This document shows positions 33,350 through 44,001 of a DNA stretch of 64,000 nucleotides, one piece after another (within the stretch, counting starts at the first letter, position 1; each line of letters opens with the position of its first letter). Position numbers and translations under genes: made by a program. This stretch comes from Raphanus sativus (Eukaryota; Streptophyta; Magnoliopsida; Brassicales; Brassicaceae). The stretch covers positions 28,619,043 through 28,683,042 of the forward strand of contig NC_079516.1 of the NCBI RefSeq assembly GCF_000801105.2, read 5' to 3'. The notes below the pieces were generated by a model that was not told the DNA's origin, did no database searches, and saw only the letters and a list, made by a program, of their open reading frames with translations.

Positions 33350-33982
33350 TTTTTTTAGTTTTCTTAGTTTTTTCGGTTTATGTATTATAAAATCCAAAAC
33401 TTAATTATATATAAAATATTTTGTTGCTTCTGAATTTTATTTAAAATTTATTTATAAACCCAATATTTAAATACTTTTATTTTATTAAATTAATAATTAT
33501 TATATTTATCAAATAATATTTTTATTAATTCGAAAATTGGCATTCTACGAGTTTTTTACGACGAAAAGATTTCCGAGGAATTTACGAGGAAAGCCTTTCG
33601 AGGTTTTTACGAGGAAAATATTTCAAGGACTCTACGTGAAATTCACGAGGAATCTTTTCAAGGAAGTTACATCGAATTTACGAGGATTTATTTTCAAGGA
33701 TCTTACGTGTAAGTAACGACGCGTGTTCCGCGTGGTTTCTACGAGGAAAGCCCGCGAGTGATTTACGAGGAAAAGCGGCGAGGAACTTACGACGAAATAT
33801 TAACTTCGTCTTTACGAGGAAAGAGTAGACTCGCTATTGTACGAGGAAATGGCGACGAAAGTTTTGTTACGACGGACGATAAACGACGAAACACTTGTCC
33901 TCGTTAATTCCTCGTAAACATCCTTTTACGAGGAATTAACGAGGAAAATGGCCCTCGTTAAATATCTGTTTTCTTGTAGTGA

Positions 33983-34250
33983 GATATGTATGAGGTTCGG
34001 TCCAGAACCTTCTAATAATTTTTTTTTTAAAAAGTAACTTAAATATTAAGAAATTTATTGAATAAAGCACCAACATAGCATTTTACAGGCTTGGCTACAA
34101 ATTAATTACTATATTTTAAAACAAACATATTCCACACTATATCTTTTTAAAACTTACACATTTCCACGGTTTTTCCATAAATTATGACCCACGTTGTGAA
34201 TATATATATCTTTAATAAATGACTTTAAACTATATTGTTAAAGTCATGCA
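33983..34250. repeat. Left end of left palindrome arm
   Basis: From about 34110 (TATTTTAAAACAAACATATTCCACAC) to 34250 (AAAGTCATGCA) the sequence is the reverse complement of 63240-63570. The part before 34110 has no identified partner. Confidence 0.65.
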
Positions 34251-37200
34251 TCTATCTTATTAAACCTCAAGTACAAAATCATTTTGTTTGGTTACTTGGA
34301 TAGCATTTTAAATATTCAGTGTGTTTGGAAACATGTATAAAAGTTTTTTAAAAAAATCGTTTCATATATATCTTCACTTTCCAGGCCCGTATTTTTTGTA
34401 GTCCATAACATTCTGTTTTGTAGACCATCGAATGTCCATTTCTTCTGTGCCCATATTTACCCAATCCAATTTATCAATTGGTTAGCATTTAATTTCAACC
34501 GTTTGAACTGTTTCCTGCGCAAGGAAATTGGGAATATCAATGATTCTTCATAAAAGGATCGATTTTGCATAACAAGTAATAAGATAGATAATACGGATCA
34601 AATTATATATATATGTGTTACCTTAATTAGTTACCATTTATTGTGCAAATGAATGCAACATTTATGGTTTTCATAACAAACAGAAAGGAAATTCCTGCGC
34701 AAGGAAAATTTTGAAAATCATTTATTCTTCTATAATATTGGTTAGCAAGTAATTCTAAAAATAAATAACAAATTAAATATAGCATACCTTAATTAGTTAC
34801 CCTTTATTGCGCAACATTACTACAGTATATACAATTCTCTTAAAAACAGAAAAGATATTATATAAATTTGATATCTTCCATAGCAACTGCTACATCTTAA
34901 CCTAGATTTCTTTACTCATCTATATATACCGAGAAACAATAAGAGATTTCCCATCAAGCTCTCTCAAAGCAAACATGTCAAACGTTAAAAAAATGAGTCT
35001 TATTAAGGATCTCAAACCTTACAAAGATGAATGGCGACTCACTGTCAAACTGCTTCATGCTTGGAAACAAAGCACCAGCTACGGAGGAGATACGCTTGAG
35101 TGCGTCCTGGTAGACCAAAACGTAAGATAGTGTCATATTACTCTGTATATGTAGCTATCTCGATTGTAGACTAATAATCGATCATATTCTATTTTTTCAG
35201 GGTGATAAAATCCAAGCATCATGCAAAAAATCACAGATGAATCGAGTTCAACGTTATCTACCTCTTGGTGAGTGGAAGGTCATTGACACCTTTAAAATAG
35301 GACAGGCTGGAGGTCAATATCGACCTACAAAGCAGCAGTACAAGATGACAATCCTTGGAGATACAGTGATAACCCCTTCTGAATTTCAGAATGATAGTCA
35401 CTTCCTTGATCTTGCTAGCTACGAGGAGATTGGTAATGGAAAGTGTAAACCCAATTTTCTTATTGGTATGTATACAAAACAATTCTTATTTTATCATCTA
35501 TAAAGTGGTTAACCATTTTAGTTTTTCTGATTTGTAATTTAAACAGATATCATGGGACAAGTTACTGATCTTGGAGCAGTTGCCAATGTTCAAGCTAAAA
35601 GGATTGACACCAAGAGAGTTAACTTTTTCATGCGTGATATAAGGTAATTAAAATAATTTTGTTAATATTTATTTTATTAGTATGTTTCCTAAGTTTTTTT
35701 CTTTATCTCTGAATGTTCTATCAGTGGAAATGAAATTGCATGCTGCTTATGGGGAAAATATGCTGAGCAGTTTGAAAAACATATTGAATCAGATGCTGGT
35801 GAGATTGAAATATGCTTGATAAGGTTTGCAAAAATCGGCAACTACAGAGGTATACACTCAATATTCAGTTTATATCATACACATGGTCTGAACTATTTTT
35901 TTTTCCTTATTTACAGAGTTATACATGCGATTTACTTTAACTTAAAAATGTCACATATATTTTGTATCTAAAACACAGGAGAAGTAAAAAATCACCAACG
36001 CATTTGATGCTACCATTGTGGTTCTCAATCCAACAATGGAGGAAGCTATTGATTTCAAGGAGAAGTAAGTGTGATTAATGGCATTGTTATGTTATTCTGC
36101 ATTTTAATCTATCATAATTTAAGTACTAATATTTACTATTTTCCTTGCGCAGGATGATGAATAATCCTCTTCCTCTAGCTCTCTGTGATCAGAGTGATGA
36201 GAAAAAGATAATGACAAAGGTGAAAGATGATTGGAATGATGTTCAGATAAGATGTATTTCTGAAATTTTGCGGAGTGTTGAGGTAATGATACAAACTAAT
36301 ACTCATGAAAACACCTCTTCCTATAATAGTTTTAACTTTTTATTTTATACCTTATATAGGCTGAGTCTTGCAAGATCATCTGTTCTATTGAATCCATTGA
36401 CACGGATTGGGGTGGTTCTATTTTGGATGTAATAGACACAACCGTCGTTTGACTAAGATTGGTAGGAATTCTTCTGGTAGGATAAATAAATCTGTTAAAC
36501 CACAGTTTTATTGTGACATTTGTCGTGGAACATGTTTAGACATCGCACCCAAGTAAGCATTTTTGATCTGAATTTCTATTATAAAACGATCATATTTGAA
36601 CTTGGGTTAACTTGGGTTGTGTTAATTGGACAGGTTCAAGATACATTTGTCTGTTAGAGATGACAGTGAGTCGTGCAAGATAATGGTTCTTGACACCATA
36701 GCTATGACAATTGTTGGTACATTAGTTTTGTTTATTGTTTTGGTTTGGTTTGGTTTCATGTTGGCTCTGCAAATTTCATGTTTTTTTTAATGAATTTCGC
36801 TTTGTTTTTCAATACTTTTCGTTTAAGTCATATTGGATCTTCAATAAAAAATGTCTATTGCTAATAATCATGACAACCAGTTAACCTACAATTATTGTCA
36901 TATAATAGCCATTCATCGAATTTACTAACCGTTTTTGGTTCCACTTTGTCATCATCTGCGTTGTATAAATTTGTGATCTGTATTGTGGTCTTCGTTATCC
37001 AAAACGTTTTAAACCTGCCCAACCAAAAAACACAAGCATTGTTTTGAAACTTTACACAGATCACAAGTTAAAAATAAACATGGAAAGCAAGGATAATATA
37101 TGTTCCTTAGATCGCTGCAAGATTATTAAGTTTGATTTTTTAGTTTAATTTAAGACAGAGCTATCAGATAAACACACAAAGATGACCACAGTGACCACTG

Positions 37201-38222
37201 ACATCAAGCATATATTGCTGTTTATTGTCAGTGTTATCGAAACTTAAACAATTACTTACACAAACTGTGGGGACATGGCCAACCTTGACTACAACTTCTA
37301 ACCGAGAGAAATCCTTTCATTGTTATGACTACCAAAGCTGAATTACCAATCACAGAAATTGGAAATCGTGAAGAAACTTCATCATCTTTTCCTCCGAGTC
37401 TGGTTTCTATGGAGTGGGGTTTTTATCAACAGAGCTTTTATTGTTAGTTTCTTTGCTTGACGGTGCTCCTGTTGCATGATTTAGACAAGAACTATCAGAA
37501 TTTTATAAAGAGCACAAAATACCTAGATCGATTGAAAAAAAGATGATCCGCGGTTCAAACCTTGATATGCTGCTGTTTTTCAATAACGATCTGCATTCCT
37601 TTTCTCAGATTGATTTGGAATCAGCTCTATCTCGAAGATGACGAGTTATCTTTGGATTCTCGAGGGATTTCTCTACCGTCAGTCTCCAAAAAAAAAAAGC
37701 TTTTTAGTTTATTTTAGGAATGGGTTTTAACAATCTTAGATAATTATCAGGCCCAACTCACATTTACTAAACTCATTTGACAAAAAAGAAACTAAACTCA
37801 AAATTTAAAATACAGATGATTTTAATTTTTATATAAATAATAACTAAAATGTTAATATTGAAAATATGGAAACATGTCAAATTGCTATGTTAAAAAGTTA
37901 AAAAAAATTGTTTTTACCAATTCTTTACTTAACTAATTTTAATATAATTTCTACTCAAATAAATAGATTAAAATCATTATATTACCGTCCAATTGAGTTC
38001 TGAAATCATTTTGTTTATAGCAAACCAAAAAAATATATTGATTGGAGAAGACATAAAACAAAGCAAAAGAAACAAAATAAATATTTACAAAAGACATTCT
38101 ATATGCCTGAAGTTATTATAAATTATTTTTACTAAAATACATACATTCAGTAAGTATAAAGAATAAATTCATAGTCTTAAAGTGAAAATAATATCCGTCC
38201 GGGCGGGCGGGTCAAAATCTAG
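34251..38222 (+). mobile_element. Helitron carrying RPA70-like pseudogene
   Basis: The 5' end is TCTATCTTATTAAACC after A (34250). The 3' end is CCGTCCGGGCGGGCGGGTCAAAATCTAG followed by T, split here as a GC hairpin CCGTCC/GGGCGG plus TCAAAATCTAG. The uninterrupted target GTCATGCA/TGTTTATTT survives inverted at 63239/63240, with a diverged direct copy at 27153/27154. This places both ends to the base. The interior holds an RPA-like gene with introns (34975-36716). No Rep/helicase ORF is present, so it is non-autonomous. 36717-38190 contains no gene that I recognise. Confidence 0.9.
34975..36716 (+). pseudogene. RPA70-like (replication protein A large subunit) gene, broken
   Basis: The exons I infer are 34975-35121, 35201-35465, 35547-35643, 35725-35849, about 35979-36065, about 36152-36282, about 36361-36555 and about 36632-36716, all with GT...AG borders. 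Exons 1-2 give an N-terminal OB-fold (DUF223-like) region beginning MSNVKKMSLIKDLKPYKDEW. Exons 3-5 resemble the second OB fold (VNFFMRDISGNEI-CCLWGKYAEQF). The last exons resemble the C-terminal zinc region (FYCDICRGTC, then RDDSESCKIMVLDTIAM). One extra A in the A-run near 35986-35991 shifts the frame, and another shift lies near 36410-36420. RPA binds single-stranded DNA, and plant Helitrons commonly carry RPA-like genes. This copy is not functional. Confidence 0.75.
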
Positions 38223-38720
38223 TGTTTATTTAAATCCAAAGCCAGCCTGGCCAATCCTGGCTTTGCTTAACACTAGACTTGGTTTGGTCTACACGTGGGT
38301 GATAAGTTTTTTTGTCCTTTATATTTTGATTTTTTATCTTTTGCCCAAATTCTTTTTTTTTTTGCCCAAATACTTTTGCCCAAATTCTTGCTTTCCAACC
38401 TATCTATTTCTTACCTTTATATTTTTTATTCAGACAAAACTTAGTTCGACATGTGAGTAAATTATTTGTTTCTTTAATTCCATTTTCTGGTTTTGTGAAA
38501 ATTTTGTTAGCAACACAAATTTCTTATTATTTGCTTTTATACAAATAAGAACACAAGAACAACTCTTCCAGTACGATGTTTTCAATACGCAAGCCCATCA
38601 CACAAAGTTTGATTTTCAAGTAACAATATGGAGTCACAACTCCTACACTTAGAATTACAAAGAAAAAAAGAAGGGAAAAGTGGGTTTGTCCTCAAAGATG
38701 GAACATAAAACCACTATTTA

Positions 38721-39857
38721 TTATTTGAAATAAAAGGATAGAGACGTAGGCTCTTCCTCCTCCTCCACCATCATCATTATCTTGACCACCACCATCCTCC
38801 TCCTCCTCCTCCTCCTCCTCCTCCTCCTCCTCCTCCTCCTCCTCCTCCTCCTCCTCCTCCTCCTCCTCCTCCTCCTCCTCCTCCTCCTCCCTCCTCCTCC
38901 TCTTCCTCCTCCTCCTCCTCCTCTTCCTCCTCCTCGTCCTCCTCTTTCTCCGTCTCCTCCTCGTCCTCCTGCTCCCCATCCTGCTCCCCACCCTGGTCCC
39001 CATTCTGCTCCCCATCCTCCTCCGCCTCTTCCTCCTCGTCCTCCTCCATCTCCTCCTCTTTCTCCGTCTCCTCCTCGTCCTCCTGCTCCCCACCCTGGTC
39101 CCCATCCTGCTCCCCATCCTTCTCCTCCTCCTCTTTCTCCGTCTCCTCCTCGTCCTCCTGCTCCCCATCCTGCTCCCCACCCTGGTCCCCATTCTGCTCC
39201 CCATCCTCCTCCTCTTCCTCCTTCTCCTCCTCTTTCTCCGTCTCCTCCTCTTTCTCCGTCTCCTCCTCGTTCTCCTCCCGCCCCTCCTCTTCCCCCTTCT
39301 CCTCCTCGTCCTCCTCCATCTCCTCCTCCTTCTCCGTCTCCTCTATCTCCTCCTCCTCCTCTTCCTCCTCGTTCTCCTCCCGCTCCCCACCCTGGTCCCC
39401 CTTCTGCTCCCCATCCTCCTCCATCTCCTCCTCTTCCTCCTTCTCCTCCTCGTCCTCCTCCATCTCCTCTTCTTTCTCCGTCTCCTCCTCGTTCTCCTCC
39501 CGCCCCTCCTTTTCCCCCTTCTCCTCCTCGTCCTCCTCCATCTCCTCCTCTTTCTCCGTCTCCTCCTTGTTCTCCTCCTCTCCCTCCTCCTCTTCCTCCT
39601 TCTCCTCCTCTTCCTCCTTGTCCTCCTCCTACAAATGCTTCTCCTCCTCCTCCTCGTCCTCCTTTTCCTCCTCCTTCTCCACTTCCGTCTTCTCCATCCA
39701 TTACAACAGTAGAATAACAGTAATCAACTTTTTCACCTGATTGACATATTCTTAAATCCTTAGAATTGCAAGTTAGCATGTATGAGAAAGTAATGAAGGA
39801 AACAATATTCTTAAATAGACTTTTCATTAGAAAGGCCAATGGATGAAACTTTTGCAC
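38721..39857 (-). CDS. Glycine-rich ORF of arm repeat family, doubtful
   Basis: This 378-codon minus-strand frame starts MQKFHPLAFLMKSLFKNI, followed by a hydrophobic segment (IVSFITFSYML) and CNSKDLRICQSGEKVDYCYS. The first 50 residues could be a signal peptide and short Cys-containing head. The remainder is Gly/Arg/Glu-rich and encoded by the GGA tract. The other two registers of the tract are open too (Glu-rich and Arg-rich), so the long frame is largely a property of the repeat. The same head is present in the right arm at 61714 but stops after 75 codons. A real protein is possible only for the head. I do not recognise the family. Confidence 0.3.
   Translation of the reverse strand: MQKFHPLAFLMKSLFKNIVSFITFSYMLTCNSKDLRICQSGEKVDYCYSTVVMDGEDGSGEGGGKGGRGGGGEAFVGGGQGGRGGEGGRGGGRGGEQGGDGERGGDGGGRGGEGGKGGAGGERGGDGERRGDGGGRGGEGGRGGDGGGWGAEGGPGWGAGGERGGRGGGGDRGDGEGGGDGGGRGGEGGRGGAGGERGGDGERGGDGERGGEGGRGGGWGAEWGPGWGAGWGAGGRGGDGERGGGEGWGAGWGPGWGAGGRGGDGERGGDGGGRGGRGGGGWGAEWGPGWGAGWGAGGRGGDGERGGRGGGRGGGGGGRGGGGRRRRRRRRRRRRRRRRRRRRRRRRRRRRRRRMVVVKIMMMVEEEEEPTSLSFYFK
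38780..39700. repeat. CTC/CCT (GGA) simple and imperfect repeat tract, left arm
   Basis: About 920 bp lack purines almost entirely on the plus strand. A perfect (CTC)n block at about 38795-38890 is followed by imperfect units with TTTCTCCGTCTCCTCCTCG and CACCCTGGTCCCC variants. It is mirrored by the GGA tract at 61870-62600. Confidence 0.95.
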
Positions 39858-40238
39858 AAGGGGTTAAAATAAAATAAACTTATGGCACAGTGAATGAAAC
39901 TTATGGTTAGCGTGTATTATTGTAATAGAATGACTGCAACACATATTTCTATTATACTAAAAAATAAATAAATTATACACAAGATGCTATTGTATATTAA
40001 TCAATGAAAAAATTAATAACAAAATAGATTTTGGTACTAGTGGTTAGCACGTATTACTTTAATAAAATGCTTACGACACATGAATGATGTCATCATTGAT
40101 ATTTATTATTATGCAAATAAATTCCATACGTTGCATAATACCTACCCAACTGACACCGATTTCCATCAAAAACATGGTTGGATTTTTATGGGTATCATCA
40201 ATGGTGTACTCGGGGCATCATTATAGGAAACTTTTAAG

Positions 40239-40931
40239 CAGAGGTGGGCAAAATATCCGTAAATTTTGATTTGATTCGTTATTCGCTTCGATCCGATCCA
40301 AAAAATCCGGATATCCGTAACTTTACAAATCGAAGCAAATACTAAAATTCAATATCCGTCAAAAACGAAGCAAATCACAAATATTAAAATTTTGGGAAGC
40401 GGATATCCGATCCGATCCGGCAATATATAAGTATATGTATATCTTGATTATATTTAAAATCCTATATGTATAAAATTATATAATTATTATTCTGACATAT
40501 GATTTGACAGATTTTATTTACATTATTACTTATATAAAAGTAGTACATAAAAGGAAAAAAATATTTTATGATAATTATAATTTTTTCTTAAGTTTTGTGT
40601 TATTATAATTGTTAACTAAGTTTAAATTTCTTACAAAATATGTAGATTTACTGATTCTTTTAATTTTTAACTTATATATCACGTAAAAATATATTATACA
40701 AAACAAATCTGCATCAAAATTTTAAGATTATTTGTATTAATCAAAACATTTGAGATATTCGTAAGTATTCGCAAATATCCGCAAATATCTAATTATTTTC
40801 CGAATATCCGTTTTCCGAATATTCGTATTTCTCCGAAGTAAAGCAAATACAAAAATTAGATATCCGTAACATACGAAGCAAATCACAAATACCTTCAAAA
40901 ATCCGGATATCCGATCCGTGCCCAGGCCCTC
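40239..40931. mobile_element. hAT-like non-autonomous element, left arm only
   Basis: It starts CAGAGGTGGGCAAAATATCC and ends GATCCGTGCCCAGGCCCTC, so the ends are imperfect inverted repeats of the CAG-GTGGGCA type. Flanking 8-mers are CTTTTAAG and TTTTTAAG (7 of 8 match), as expected for hAT. It is AT-rich with ATATCCG-type repeats and has no transposase. The right arm lacks this element but has another one nearby. Confidence 0.6.
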
Positions 40932-42145
40932 TTTTTAAGGGCATCATCATAGGAAACTTTTTTGTATTTTTTTCAGATATAAAAAAGATAAAAAAAATAA
41001 AATAATCGCGGGGCGCCACGTGTTAGTAGGATCCGCAAACAATGCAAAAACCTCCCAAAAACCAATCTTTAATTATGAGACTTTGGATGTTGTTTTTTAA
41101 CTGTTTGTGAACCCCTTACATTATTTTAATATTTTTTATTCTCCTTAAGAAACGTCGTTGGACGTGCTTAAATCCTTTCAGCGAGATGCATGATTCATAT
41201 GATCTTAGTTTGTGGAAATTTAAATCGCTTATCGATCTCAATTCCTGAGATCGGGATGACATTTTTTATGCGAAGATGAAATACTAGCGGAAAATTGCGG
41301 TCGAAAAAATGACTAATTTTGTAAAGAAAATAGAAATTGTAAATATATAAACTGATTAGTTATGTAAAAATATACTAAAAAATAAAATGCTTTAACTCGA
41401 AATCTAAAATATATATGCCCTTATTTTTATTTTAGTTGTCGTTTTAGAAGAATGCATGCAAATAAAATGCTTTCATTCGAAATCTAAAAATAAATATGCT
41501 CTCGGGGCTGTCTCCAATATTTATTGAAAAACTATTAACAAAGTAAAAATAAAATTATAAAAATAAAATAAAAAAATAAAATAAAATTATAAATTTGTGA
41601 AATAAAATATCAACAATAATAATATTTAACCTGGTTATAAAGCTGCTGGATCTCCTCACCTGGGTACGGACGTTCGATTATTAGATTTGGTTTGGTTCTT
41701 TTGTTTGTTTTTTCTGAAAAATTTGGTCACCAGGTATCACTACATATTCAGTTTGGTGAATAAGAAAACAGAACCGAGTTATTTTGGTTAAGCTACACAA
41801 CAAAATGACGTTCCTTAAATTCTCTGAAAATACGTTCTGAACATATGCAATACTTAGCAAATAGTCGACATATAATAAAAATTGCAACTCTTCTTCGGTT
41901 TCACGATTCATCAAAGAGATGCAAAAAAAACTAACTGTTAATCGTTAAAATCTAAGACATTTTCATTGGAGAGCCTAGAGTACTCATTAACAAAGGAACA
42001 ATCCCAACCACTTTCTCATCAATTTTATAAAGATAATTGTAAGTCATTAATACATATAATTATCAAGTTGGTCATTCTTAAGAAATGTAATTTTGAAAGT
42101 CATTCTTATTTAAAATTAAAGTTGTGTCGTCATTCTTAATAAAAA
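40932..42145. repeat. Left arm of large inverted repeat, middle part
   Basis: It corresponds in reverse complement to 54366-55623 and 56308-56612, and from 41500 on also to 49592-50097. Markers are GGGAGGTTTTTGC/GCAAAAACCTCCC, AACGTCGTTGGACGTG, the GATTTAAATTTCC site and AACCTGGTTATAAAGCTGCTGG. The 77-codon frame at 41681-41914 is present in each copy but has no recognisable domain. Confidence 0.8.
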
Positions 42146-44001
42146 CTAGATTTTGACCCGCGCTTCGAAAGCGCGGGTATTATTTTTCAGTTTTATGAAA
42201 TATATTATTTGTTTGTAGTTATTGAATATATTTATCATAGTGAATTTTTCTTTATAATAAATTTGACACATAGAGTGTCTCTGGTAAACTATATGTTTCT
42301 CTGGCTTTGTTTTATTCTCTCTCCAATCAACATATTTATTTGACTTGTTGTTAAAAATAAATGATTTTAGGACGCAACTATACAATACTTTTACATTGAT
42401 ATTTTGTTTAAACAACGTGACATATTTTTATATTAATTAAATATTTACATTGTAATTGAAACTAAATTTTGATCTGCACGCCCGTGCGGGTGTATATTTC
42501 AAATCGATTTATATGTTAAGTTTAGGTATTCTGACATATGTTATTCAGATTTATATACAATATATTATTTTATTTATAGATTTTAAGAAATTCAAAATAT
42601 ATAATGAATTTTAAAAAATAATTTAAATGAGTTATCTGAACCCGAAGTGAACCCGCAAAGATCCAAATATAATTCGAAATAAAATTTAGAAATATCTGAA
42701 TGGAGCTGAAATCTTTGACCTCCGAAACCCAAAACCCAAACAGATCTGAAACGAACCCGAATGGATACCTGAACGCCCAGCCCTAGTCATAATTCGAACT
42801 GAAATTTAGAAATATATGAATGGGGCTGAAATATTTGACCCTAGAAACCCGAAACTCAAACAGATCCGAAACAAACCGGAATGGATACCTGAACGTCCAG
42901 CCCTAGTCACTATTATGTATCATGTATATGTCAGCATATAATTAATTGTATTGGTCCATCATATAAATAATAGAATAGTCTTTCGACGTCAAAAAAAATT
43001 TGGTCCATCGTATAAATAATTATATAAGTAATAGTATTTTATATGTATCATCTTATAAATAATCATATATATTATATTCTTAAAGTTTAATGTGAAATAT
43101 AAAAACCATAATTTAAATTGGTATATAAAATTAATCTTTTTGTTGTATTTTCTTATATATAATGAAAACATTTTTTTAATAATGGCTATTGGAAAATATT
43201 TTAGTAAAATAATTTTTGAATATATGAATATTTTAAAACAATTTTTTATATAAATCAACTTTAAATTATTATTTTGATTTGAAATATTTATATAAAATTT
43301 AAATTTTATTTTATGATTATTTTAGTCAAAACAATGTTTTTAGGTAATTAGATTAGTCTATTTTGTATATTTTTTAAAACTGATATAATGGATTTCCAAT
43401 TTTTATTAATAACATAAGCCATTATTTTTTCTTCTTATTTTTTCTTCTTGACATACTTTTATCCATGTTTCAAAGTTTTAAATTTTTTGCATTAGTTTTC
43501 TATGAGTTATTATTAATTTTATGATATTTTTTTGAAAATTGAACTCTTGAAATTTTATATTTGACAAAACTAAATAAGGTAATAATACTGTTTTTAAAAA
43601 TTGTTTTACATGATATACTATTTATATTTCAGTTTGTGTTTTTATTTTCACCATAAAGAATGTTAAATAAAAAGAATTGTAAATATAGTGACATAATTTT
43701 AAATAAAAAGAAATATAGAAAGAAGGTTGTTAAATTTATTATAAAAACAATAGCTAAATGTTTAAATAAAAAGAAGTATTAATTATGTTATTCATGTTTC
43801 CAATCAATTCTCATTTGTTATTAATTTACTGAAAATATAATGGCTAAATATGTAAATAAAAGAAAGTACACATCTCTACTATCCGTGTTGCCAAATATAT
43901 CTCATTTATTCTACTATCCATATTACTAAATATATCTCATTTATTCTATTATCCTTGTTTCCAAACATCTCCATTTTGTACTTCAACTTTAATAATATAG
44001 A
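42146..44001 (-). mobile_element. Helitron, minus strand, with two 3' termini
   Basis: On the minus strand it begins TCTATATTATTAAAGTTG (end at 44001). It ends with the perfect 10-bp-stem hairpin ACCCGCGCTT-TCG-AAGCGCGGGT followed by TCAAAATCTAG at 42146. The empty site AATAAAAA/TAATCAAGTTGGG is intact, inverted, at 45317-45358, which fixes both borders. A second, older 3' terminus (stem CCGCACG/CGTGCAG, then TCAAAATTTAG) lies inside at about 42462. It has no ORF of significance and holds a 120-bp tandem duplication (42669-42908). Confidence 0.93.
42669..42908. repeat. 120-bp tandem duplication inside Helitron
   Basis: Two copies (42669-42788 and 42789-42908) run from ATAATTCGAA through CAAACAGATC to CCAGCCCTAGTC. 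They differ at a few positions. The composition (AACCCGAA...) resembles the hAT-like sequences elsewhere in the window. Confidence 0.85.

Larger units (their letters stand above)
30440..33982 (+). mobile_element. CACTA element, internally deleted, intact ends
   Basis: The terminal inverted repeats are perfect over 16 bp: CACTACAAGAAAACAG at 30440 and its reverse complement ending at 33982. The 3-bp target duplication AGA lies at 30437-30439 and 33983-33985. Subterminal regions (30470-30780 and 33540-33965) are dense in ACGAGGAAA/TTTACGAGG/CCTCGT repeats in both orientations. The element keeps the 5' part of tnp2 and the 3' part of a tnpA-like gene, with the middle deleted. At 3.5 kb it is well below the size of autonomous plant CACTA elements. 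Confidence 0.95.
38223..40238 (-). repeat. Left arm of large inverted repeat, with CCT tract
   Basis: It is homologous in reverse complement to 61508-63239, 59557-59599 and 57283-57439. It includes 38223-38700 (CCAGCCTGGCCAATCCTGG and ATATGGAGTCACAACTCC), the CTC/CCT tract and 39720-40238 (GGTACTAGTGGTTAGC and GACACCGATTTCCATC). The minus-strand ORF and the tract are given separately. Confidence 0.85.

Noticed and set aside
38777..39541. Long Glu-rich, Arg-rich and Pro-rich frames over the CCT/GGA tract on both strands
   Set aside because: A GGA repeat lacks stop codons in every register, so these frames are expected without any coding function. The same applies at 61859-62611 and 26498-26734.
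40084..40269. 61-codon frame shared with 57268-57504 on the other strand
   Set aside because: It is shared only because both lie in the inverted arms. It is short and crosses an hAT-like insertion boundary.
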